Shown: positions 12,201-24,200 of the stretch, in pieces | Position numbering within the stretch: position 1 is the stretch's first letter | Layout of the letters: each line of letters begins with the position of its first letter | Assembly: GCA_907163375.1 (NCBI GenBank) | Contig: CAJQUW010005361.1 | Coordinates: forward strand, 124,001-188,000 | Reading direction: 5' to 3' | Origin: Prostheceraeus crozeri | Lineage: Eukaryota; Platyhelminthes; Polycladida; Euryleptidae | DNA length: 64,000 bases | Notes under the pieces: generated by a model | The model's database searches: none | Told to the model about the DNA's origin: nothing | The model's input: the letters and a program-made list of their open reading frames with translations, nothing else | Translations under genes and position numbers: made by a program

Positions 12201-15200
12201 TTCCAAATTTCGGGTTTCTGTAAGAAACCGACTTAGAAAATTTCATTGCTGATATCAGCTAAGGCGTCAGACTTAAAGGTTAGCCAGGAGATGGCCTTAG
12301 TCTCCAGGCCATAAAAGACTCCAAAACTTTAAAGGCTTGTAACTTTGCTTCTACAAGTCCGTTTGACTTGATTCAAAAAGGTTCGGTCGCTATTGACCTG
12401 CCCTAAGTGATAGACTACTTATAAAATTTCATAAGTAGTGCTAAAAAGTTGAAAAATTTAAATTCGCTATTTTTGGTGATTTTCGGGGTTTTCAAACCTT
12501 CTGATTTCAATAAAGACCTTTATAAAGTTGTCAGAGGCGAGCTTCGGCTCGAGACTTGCTTCCTGATGTAAATAACTCCACCGGTTTTCATGTCAAAATC
12601 GGGGTCCGAATACCAACACAGTGATATGACGCACGCTCTGTCCGCGGGAGGTTGGATTTGAGGGCCGAGGCCTTGGAGTCGGGATAAGATCCCCTCTGAG
12701 TAATGCCTGTAACGGATTCATCAGCCTAGCTTGTCTATCCTCAAGTATTGAATGACATATTAGTTGTATTTTTAAAATGATTGTCAATGTATTCATTCGT
12801 TGAAGTTATAAATGGTATAAGTAGTAATTCTATTTCATCCTTCCTTTACAGAAAATGGGAGGAAATTCAAGATTTTTGCTTAAAAAGTGCTCTTGTGGAG
12901 AGATTAAGAGAGGCGGCGAATTTAAACGCCACATTAACAAATATAAGAATACTCCTCACTTTCACGAGGAAAGAGCCGTTATTTCCGGCTGCATACATTG
13001 CCTGAAATTTTTAAAAGGCAAGGATCAGACAGCATTTTATGCCGCTCACGCCGAATGTCCGATCAAGAAGGCTAGCAATTATACGACATCAGACATCGGC
13101 AAAGTGATCACAGCCTTCTTCAACGAAGCAACAGTCGATCTAGACGCAGAATTGCAAGATGCAATTGATACCATCTTGAGTCCGACTGCACCGACCACAG
13201 AACAACTAAGTGGATCGGACAGCTCAGACGACTCCGATTCTGAGGAGGTCGTCATCAATAAAAACGCGGAAGAGATAGGAAAACCGGCAAATCAGTCTTC
13301 CCCGATAAAGAAAGTGATCGCACCTTCCCCAGTAAAGAAGGGGATTAAGCAGCAGACGGATAGCTGGAATAAGGATGCCCAGATCGCGAAAGTGAGCCAG
13401 GAATATGCACTCACGAAATTAAAAGACGAACTCACTCGTTACAAAAACGAATGTGCGGCCCTTAGGGACGAGAATTTTCACCTTAAGGGTCAACTTAGAA
13501 CCTTTCCGCGAAAGGGCGCTTACCAGCGAAAAACGCGTGACTGAGCAGGCGACGTATATAAAATCTTTAAAAGCTCACGAAGAGGCGTCAAAGCTAAAAA
13601 TCGAACAACTGAAGATTAGCCTGACTGAGAGCCAGAAAAAGAGGAGAAAAAACAATGCTCCACCTTCCCGTTGTCAACAGCAGAATTGTTGATAACATAA
13701 TAATAGAAAGCGAGGACTTGGACACCACATTCGAGTGCTACGATGGGGCGATGGCGGAGATGCGCTGCTTACACATTTCAATTAAGCACGATGTTGACAT
13801 CAAGGAATTGCGCCACCGCAAGCGGAAACTGCCGGCCAAATACCTACCTCACCCACCACCATCGAAGGTTCAACGAACCGATTAAGTTAATTTATGGTAA
13901 GTTAATATCATCTCTATCACTTGAATATAATTTCATCTATTTTCTTTCTATTTTTCAGATGCGACGTGAACGAACCAACGGTCTTTAAGAGGCCACCATG
14001 GGGCAAAAAGTGATAGTACCTCCACGTGGTTTGCCCTGGACAGACTTCGGTCTGACTGAATCTATCACATAATTAGAAAGACTGAGTCATGTCTTTGTAT
14101 CAGAGGGGTATATAAACCATTACCTCTCTTTCATTTTCATTCTATACTCCATCATGAAAACACCTAAGACGACAGTCAGCTCTCCTGACAAGACTCGGCT
14201 TAGACCGAGAAATTTATTTATTGAGTTTTCAGAGATGGAGGAGCGAGAGCGAGTCTATAACAATCTTGCTCGAATCGGCTCATCGGTTACCGATGATGCC
14301 GATTCAACAGAGTGGAGATATATTCCGCCCTCTGACAGTCGGATGGAAGTAGAGGAGGTCGATGCCGCTGACATAGAGAGATTAAAAGTCTCTCTCAGCG
14401 GAATCGGCCAAATCTAGACATGTATCCGAGAACGAACCATCGGTCTTTAAGAGACCACATGGGGCAAAATGTGATAGTACCTCCTCGTGGTTTGCCCTGG
14501 ACAGACTTTGGTCTGACTGAATCTATCACACGAATATAAAAAATATAATCATAAAGTTGTATCTGCTATCAGTCAACTTTAACGTTGCATGGCACGGAGA
14601 ACTTCGGTATAATTCTTCCTGTTGGTGGGCGATCTCTCTTGAGACAGCGGATGATATCGTAGTGATGAGTGTGGCAAGGGCTTGAGACTTACCTTAATCC
14701 GACTTTCCAACGGTCGTCGTGGTCTCTTCGCTCAACGTAGCACTTTGAACGCCAATCGGTTGAGTCTTAGCTATCTGCCGCAGGTTACTTTTTTAAATTC
14801 TCCATTGCATACGTTATCTGAGAATGAATCATGAGTTCTCTTAAAAACTGCCTCTATTATTGAGGCTAAATGATGAAGGGATGAAATGGGAGGGCACTCT
14901 TGCGCCACACGCAAACATATACATCTTCTCTCTTTACTAATGATACGATCTCTTTTGATAGAAAAGTAGACCGATAATAAATGTGATGACATTCGCAACC
15001 ATGTATACAATAAACCCCATATCTAAATTCTTCCCTTTATTTCCATTTCTAGATCAATACATTGCAAAACAAAGACATGTAGTTCTTTAGATTTATTTAT
15101 CAAAGTTCAGTGGGACTGGTTTCAAGTCATTATAAATCCTGTAATATACCACTCGCTTTGGTGCATCCGGCACTCTTCTGAGTCGCGTCGTCTTCGGTGT

Positions 15201-18200
15201 GAACTCGCCCTCACTCCATACAACTTGGGTGATTTCACTTTTGCTACCACTCTTCTCCTCGTCATTGGCGATTTTGGGTTTATTGCCACTGTTCACATCC
15301 TCGTCCCATTCATCGACAACTTCGAAAATTTTGTGGAAAATATTTAAGGCTTCAGAAGAATTTGCCATACTAGCCTGTTCGATCGTATGATGTGAATGAG
15401 AAGTGCTACAATCTTCTGATTTATATAGGATATTCAACAATACTTTCCTCGACAGCCAATCAGAATCACTCTAATTTAGATAAAGACTGTTAAAGTCAGA
15501 AGATTGCAAGATATACCAATCTCAGCTAAAATGACAATTTTGTGATCGTCAATGAGTGCGATGAAGGCATGAGTAGTCAGGAGAGTGGTAACAAAACTGT
15601 AAGAATTATCTGGACAGACGAAGAGTGGACACCGAAAACAACTCGTGAGAGAAGAGTGTCAGATGCTCCCAAACGATCAAGTATGCTTTGATTTTAAATA
15701 AATCTAAAGAACCACATGTCACTACTTTTTGATATTTTCCCTCAGTGATTGAGGTAGTATTTAGGAAAAATGATAGTGTCTAGCATCAGCTGCTATGATT
15801 TATACTGAGCTGTCAAATGATTAGATTTTCACTATGATGTTGATGACTACATTACCCAGAAATAAGTGAAAACAGACAGATATAACAAATGAAACATATA
15901 TTCAGAAATTACAAATAATTTAGAAGTTCTTCAGTACTAATATTGTCCCACAGCGATTCGCAGTTACTGCAGTCACATTTCAGTTGTCGCAGTCTTTCCT
16001 CCGCTGCAGCCAACACACCAAAGACGTACTTCTATTCAATCTCGTTCCTGGGTTGAGACGATGGGCTGTACCATCTCCGTATGTCATGGAGAAGACTGAT
16101 ATCATCCTCCTTCGACACATCCTCCTTGTTGTATAGTAGGTACTTCCACCTCACATACACCATTTCCATCTCCTCTTCCTCAGTCAGAGACGGATACTCC
16201 AAACTTGGAATATCCTCGACTGTTTTCTTCTTCTCCAACTTCACCTTCTTTGGAGCGGGAGGGCAAGTTGATGTGTCCACGGAGAGAGTTGCTGTTGGCG
16301 AATTCATGACTTCAAATTGTATGCTATAAACTTGATTTCTTAGTGCTTAAGTACAAGTAAGTAGCCAATCAAATGAATAGCCAATGAATGCCGAGTATGA
16401 GAGTATATAAAAGGGGGGAAACAGACTTATTTTTCATTCTATATTTGATACGTATTGAGAATAAGTGAAGTCTCTATTTTGATAAACTATACAATTTTCT
16501 AACATTGAAGTATCATACTTAAACTTGTTTTCGTTGAAATGGTAAGTTGAAGATTTCCTCACTCATCTCCCTCAAACGTTTGGTTAATAGCATCTTTCTC
16601 AATTTCAGCCATCTACTTCATCACCAAAACGCTCCCTTCTCGAGGAAACTTTAGAGCTGTTAAGTGAAGGTAGGTTGTAACAATAAACTATAACTTTAAT
16701 AGAGATGATAGAATGATTTCTCTTTCAGGTGATGTTAGTACCAGCTCAAGCGGTCAGTCGCGGGAATCTAATGAGCGGGAATGTGCTGATTGTGGTCACA
16801 TCTTTACAAGGAAGCGTGATCTCGCCCGACACATCAGACAACGTGTATGTCAACCAAGACATCATCAATCTCCCGAGGTGAGGATGATTCTATTCAACAT
16901 GTCTCCTTTACTTGCGACTTTTGCACTCTATCTTTTGAAACACGTTTTGAATTATCTTCACATAGACTTCACCACACGCATACAAATGATAGTTATAGTA
17001 ACAGCACCTCCTCTATCCGTCTCACTGAAGTGTCGCTCAATAATGTAGTGAGAAATTACCATATGGAATCCTCAGAAACCATTGCTGATTTTCCGGAGTG
17101 GTTTCATCAAAATTCAATATTAATAGATGCGCTCTTTAGAAATTTAGACAACTTTAGAATAAAAGCGCTCATCTATCTTAAAATAAAATATGTTAAAGTT
17201 GATCATCATACTGGCGAAATAGTGCAGAGGTTGGAGTTTCACATACCCTCCTCTCCTGCTACAGAGGTAGTAGATAAAGAAGTATGGTTAAATTTTCACA
17301 TTCAAGGGCTAAAATCAAATATTGATAAATTTAACGAGCGCGATAGTGGTCTGATTTTTGATGGTGTAGAATCTGCCATGTTTAAAATTACTCTATTAGA
17401 AAATTACAGTGGACGAGGCTCCTTCAATCTTCCAAAAACGTTAAAAGATAAGAAAGCAGTCATTTCTATAGATTGTGAATCGCACTGTTTTAAGTATGCG
17501 GTTTTATCCATTCTCCACTATCATGATGTACAGAACAACCGTTTCCGTAAAACCAAATATCATCAATGGGAGAATGAATTGAAATTTGATGACTGCAATA
17601 GTGAAGATATGAAATTGAAAGATATAGAGAAATTTGAAAAATTAAATGAAATTAAAATAGTTGTTCACGTCTGGCAAAAAGGACTTAAAGGTGTACGCTA
17701 CAACAAACGTTCATCAACTTATGATCGTGTTGTCAACCTCTTGTTGGTATATGAGGATAGCAGTCAACAATGGCATTACTGCGGTATTCCAAATATTCAT
17801 CGACTATATTCCCACTTAACATCCAAAAGGGGGAGCATTTCATATGTGACCGTTGTATGAGATCCTTCTGGTCAAAAGATAAGTTTCAAACACATTATGA
17901 ATGGTGTAAGCGAGGTAAATTGCAAATGGAACGCATGCCCAAAGATAAAATCTTTTCATATAGAGAGAATGGTAGTGAATTAAGTCCTCTTCGTGTCATC
18001 TATGCTGACATCGAATGCTATATTGATGATAACATCCACAAGCCAGCAGCCATATCCTGTTATGAGGTATGGCATAATCATTTCCAAAATAAAAATAATA
18101 AAATGCACGTCTGGCAAGGTGAGGATTGTATACACAAATTCTTGCAATTCCTGGAAAGTGCTAGTAAATTTCAACAAAAATATGATAGTGAACTCTATCA

Positions 18201-21200
18201 CAGATCATTAAATATGACAGCAGATGATCAGGTAAAATTTGAAAGTTGTAAAGTCTGCTCAAAATGTAATAAAACGTTTGATGAGGGTAAAATTAAGAAA
18301 GTGCGCGACCATGATCACATCACTGGTAAATTTAGAAACGCACTGTGTTCAAGATGCAATTTTTCTCTAAGAATGAAACGGCGCACTCTACCCGTAATTT
18401 TTCATAACTTCAAAGGCTATGACAGCCATATGATAATAAAAGGGGGGTTAGGAAAAATGAAGGGATGGTTGATGAATGTTATAGCTCAAACGAGGGAAAA
18501 ATTTATGTCCATGACAGCAAAAGTACCAGTTGATAAGACTAAAGAAAATAAGACAGTCTACTTTGATATAAAATTTTTAGATTCCTATCAATTCATGACT
18601 TCATCACTAGCATCTCTCGTTCAAAATCTTAAGTCTCTTCCACTAACTCAAAATTTGAAGAAACAATATCCTAACTTGACAGATGAAGTCATCACATGCA
18701 AAGGAGTGTTTCCATATGCATACTTTGACAACATTTCTAAACTTAGTGAGACTTCTCTTCCATCAATAGATAAATTTAAAAATGATTTGACTGGTATAGA
18801 ATGTAAGGTAGAAGATTACAATCATGCTCAAGTTGCATGGACAAAATTTGACTGTCAAACGTTTAGCGATTATATGATCGCCTATCTAAAATTAGATGTA
18901 TTTTTGCTGGCTGATGTATTTCAGGAGTTTCGACGAGTGACATTAGAAGAAGATAAATTAGACCCTATCCACTTTGTCAGTCTTCCAGCCATGTCATTCC
19001 AGTCTGCTTTTAAAATGACTGGAGAGAGCATCCATCTTTTACAAGATCCAGAGATGTATAATTTATTTGAGCGAGGAATTCGCGGTGGTCTCACATTTGT
19101 AAATAGACATCAAATAAAATCAAAAATAGTAGATGATGATCAGATTCATCTAAAGTACTATGACCAGAATAATTTATATGGTAGTTCACTATCCAAACCT
19201 CTACCTCACTCTGAGTTTAGCTGGCTAGGTGATAGTGAAATTCAACATTTCTCCAATCCTTCAAACATACTAGCTATTCCAGATGATGGTGATTGGGGAT
19301 ATTATTTTGAGGTAGATCTTATCTATCCAAATAGTATTAAAAATAAAACTGTGGATTTTCCACTTGCGCCCGAATCAGGTGAAGTGACTGAAGATATGTT
19401 TTCGGACTTTATGAAACAATTTCATAAAGATTTAGAAGGGAGTGGACAGCCCAAGTATAAGCCTTGTCGCAAACTTTTGCTTACTCAATTTGATAAAGAA
19501 AATTATCTAGTCCACTTTTCCATCTTAAAATTTTATTTAGAAATGGGCATGATTTTAAAAACAGTTCACCGCATTATCAAATTTAGACAGAAAGCCTTTC
19601 TGAAACCATATATTGATAGTAACAGCCAGAAACGTGCACTAGCCCAAAATAATTTTGAAAAGGATTTTTATAAATATAAGAATAATAGTCTTTTTGGTAA
19701 GACGATGGAGGATGTTAGAAAACGTATAAACTATAAACTTGTGAATCATAATGATAAATTTCAAAAGTTAGCGGCATCACCTCTCTTTATTGATAGAGAT
19801 ATTATAGATGATGAGTTGGTTGGTGTTAAAATGATAAAATCAGAAGTAGAGTTGTGCAAGCCCATCTACATTGGACAAGCTGTATTAGATTATTCCAAGC
19901 TTGAAATGTATCAACTCTTCTATAGAATATTAAAACCATGTCCTCTAATTAAAGACGTGCGTTTGCTGGGTGGTGATACAGACAGTTTCTTTTTAAGTAT
20001 CGCTGCTCAGAAAGAGTTAAACTTCAATGAAATAGGAAAATCTTTAGAAAATTATTTTGATACGTCAAATTATCCTACAGATCACCCACTATACTCTACT
20101 AAAAATAAAGCAAAATTAGGATGCTTCAAAGATGAAATGGCAGGAAAAGAAATTAAGGAAATGATTCTTCTTCGGCCTAAAATGTATTCTATGAAACCAA
20201 AAGACTCCAGTGACAGTATTAAGCGCGCAAAAGGCATATCTAAATCGATTGTTGTAAATATGAAACATAGGGTCTATAAGAAGACCTTTCAAAATAAGTG
20301 TGTAACGTTTGTCAACATGACCATCTTAAAATCAAAGACGCATGAGGTAAAAACTCATACATTTAGAAAGCGAGCACTTTCAGCGTGGGAAGATAAGAGG
20401 TGTTGGATAGGGCATAACATATCTCTTCCACATGGTCATCCTGATACAAACATATCACTAACCAAAAGAATTAAACTCACACTACCACATTCAGGAGATG
20501 TGTAGATAGATTCAGTCTCAAATCAGTATTTTGATGATGCTTTTGTTGACATTCATTGTTGTTTTATGTATCGCTTTAGATTGCACTTCCTTGTGAATAT
20601 ATGCCTACAGTCAGCCCATTCCCCCTATATCTGTGAAAAGACTTTTTCATACACATATTTTTATTTCAATAAACATATCACAATGACTTCACTTTGTTTT
20701 CCGAAACACTAAAGTTACGAGGGATTTAGTATCTTTGACATGGATGCACTCATGTAGACCATTTGTAATTTTGATAGAAATAGATGGTATAGTTTGTTTG
20801 ATAACAGGATGGTAGAAAATAGGTTGAAACATCTTCTCGACTATTCCATATAAAGCATCCTTATCATGAATGAAATCACGTAAAATGTGTTCTTTTTCCT
20901 CGCCAACAGAAATAGGTAGAATCAAATCACTTTGAATGTAAAGGTGTTGTTCATGTTTATCAAGTGTCATTGGTGTTTCTATACCAATCGTATGCGCAGC
21001 AGTAAACACAGTTTGTAGCATTGAAAAACCAAAGAGTTTTTTCAAATTTTTGCTCAATTGACATTGAATGTCATCACCCAGTTTCAGAACAACGCGTTGA
21101 TTTTCAAATGAAAACGAAATGTGGTGTGTCTTTACATCATATTTACTTTTCATCACATGCTTCAACTTCTGTTGTATATAAGGATTTATTACATGAATGA

Positions 21201-24200
21201 AGCTTTCAACTGTATGATATAGACGCGGCATTATATTGATAGCAACTTTAGATTCTTCATAAGACTGGTAAATTTTCTTGATGCGATCACCATAGATGTC
21301 CACCCACCATTCATCATTAACTGAATCAGCTTTAGTGTGATATTCATGAGAAGCATAAACCAAACCGCTTCCAATAATAGGTGTTGGATGTCTTACAAAA
21401 TGACGCAAGGTTGGAGAGAAATAAACTGTAAGTTTGTCATTATATTTCTGAATAACCAACTTATCTTTGTCCGCCATAATTTTCTCTCCATACTTCTTAC
21501 CCACAGTCTCATTCCATCGTTTTACTAACTCAATAAGTGATAAAGGTTGAACACCACGCTTTTTCAAAATGATGCGTTCTTCACATTCTACAACATCTTC
21601 ATCAAATATTTTAAATTTATAATGAAATTTGTTGATTCGATTTGAATAAACTTTTTTAACATTTGCAGTAGCAATTGACGTTAGATGTAGTCCATGGCCA
21701 AAACCGAGATGTGGATAGAATTCATTATCCAACCTCAGTGTAAGACCTTTAGTAAAAGAATGAAAGCGAAGGAACTGTCTCCCACTCCAATGATAGATAG
21801 TAAACTCATAAACTTTCTGATCCTTATTCTTCATGATGGAAGTATTACCACTATTGAATGCCTTAATAATTTTCTCATCCCCAAATGGACCATAATAATC
21901 TGATTTTATCTGAATCCATTCATAGTTCCACTTTCCATCTGACGTTAAATTGTATGGGAACTGGAATGCATTATTCATCGTTATTCCATCATGGGTGCGA
22001 GGAGTCAATATCATTTCTTCCAAATCATTCACATTCTGAATATTGCTATCATAGCAAATGCTGGAAACACCTACTTCCCATTCACCTTCTAGATGTAGTG
22101 AGCGACTTAATTCTACTCGAAAGTCTGATGGTTTATTATTAGGAAATTTATTCATAGAAGCATTACTGGGTAAGTAAATTAGAAACGAATCCTTATTTTC
22201 ACTTTCCATACTAATCACATTGGAAAAATATATTAGCATACTTTTGCATTAACTCTTCATTCGGAAATGGAGTGTGATACTTGTCACAGCATCTTTATGA
22301 AAAGGAATCAACGCACCAGCATCGTCATAAATTGCAATATCAATTTGTGGGATGTAGTTTGATTTCAGCTTTGTATAATGCACTTTCTTGAAAGTATGCT
22401 CAGATAAAATACTGCAGCTTTTTGGCTGGTATGGTATCATTGCTAGCAATGGAGCTTCAACATCTCCCACACGTACATCTTCACCAATATTGGAATATAT
22501 CTGAAAATAGTTAATACGACGCGATAGCGACATGTCTGCGCTAGCTTTGGTTACAGTACCACTTTTAAAGATATTTTGATCAAAACCCAAAATGTCCATT
22601 AGAGTTTTATCCATAATTAGTTCAATACCTTTTCCACTTACAGTGAGAGACAAAGCACCTTCTTTTTCAGAAAATGAAATATGTTGCTCATTAATCACTT
22701 CATTTAAATAATCTACAACCAATTTAACTGAAGTAATAATGCGAGGCATCAACACTCTTGTTTCATGCAAGATACCACCTTAAGGCTCTATACGCTTTCT
22801 GTATAAAGATACGGTCCATTCTGTATCAAATTGATTTGACCTTTCACATGGCAAATGTTGCATATCAAATTTTCCATGAACAGCTGCAGAACGATGTCGT
22901 AAGAACTGATGAAAATCTTTTGAACAAACTAATACTAGATCATCATCATTTAAATTACTTATTGCAATATGATTGGATGATTTGATATAAGTCAATGTTG
23001 CCACTTGTTTACCATCAACTCGAAGGAGATAATTAAATTTCTTCAATAATGTTTCAGGAGTCATGTTTGTCTTTCTTGGCTTAATCACAATCTTCTTCAC
23101 CAACGTCTTCTCATTTCTTGGAATAAGATCTACATAATAAGCTTCCTCTCGATATATTAACTGTTTATGACCACTTGGGTGGTAATTAACGTTATAATTA
23201 TCATAGCTTGTTAAGGCGCTAGCGAGGTAACCTAAATCATTTCTTAAACTTGGACTTAAACCAACAATCCAATCTTTCTCAACTACATGATGTACATAAT
23301 TATGATCATCATTGTGCGGAGTAAATTGGACAATATGTTTACACGCTTTATTCAGGAAATCATATATAAACTTTTTACATGATAAGAGATCTTTCTTTGG
23401 CCACTGTGGAATGTATACTCGGCAGCCCTTTTCACATTGGTAAGCAGCTGCGCGTCTCATATTAATAGTCATCACTTCATGATCAAAAGTATAGACACAG
23501 TTACTGTGAACAACTTGTGTGAGCCCTACTTCCCACTCTCCATTCAGCTGTTGTATATTATCAATGGGAGTAGAAAAGAGTGCGGCTCGATTACTAGCAA
23601 ATCTCTTTGTAGCCACATTGCTAAGCAAAATATGGTAAAATGACATTTTCATATTCAGGTTATCTATATATTACCAATTTGGATAACATCATGAAGACTT
23701 GGATTTTGGATTCTCAACAATACATCAAAGTTGATCGCAATGGAAACGTTCATTTCAAAAATTCTCATGGAAATACATCGAGAGGAATTACATTAACATG
23801 GCGACAATTTTTAAATCTTAATGACATCATGAGGGATTTGGAATATTTTGAAACGCTAAAATTCATCTCTTTGGGTAATCAAGTTTGGCTTCAACATTAC
23901 AGAAATGAAATTCAAATCTGTCATTCTGATTCCTGAATCTACTTTTCATTTCGCAAATACAATTGGGAAAAATATAAAAGATGGATACATCGCTCCATTA
24001 TGTCATTTATTCGACGAGAGTTCATCGCTTTGCTATGCAAATCTTAATCAGACACCACCTTCAACACAATGTTACGCTCCATCATGAAGAGTTGGAAATT
24101 AGATTCCCTACAACATGTTGAGATTTAAAACGTTTTCAAAAACATTTCAATAAAACGATCAAAACGTTTATTTCAAAGACTATACTGGAAATATGAGAAG

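Noticed and set aside
12287-12311. H-type pseudoknot from GGAGA/TCTCC and TGGCCT/AGGCCA
   Set aside because: There are no connecting loop nucleotides between the stems, so both cannot form together; kept only as alternative hairpins.
12530-12600. A third HDV-like ribozyme around the CGAGC-TTCG-GCTCG stem
   Set aside because: No matching P1 and P2 strands with the required order could be found.
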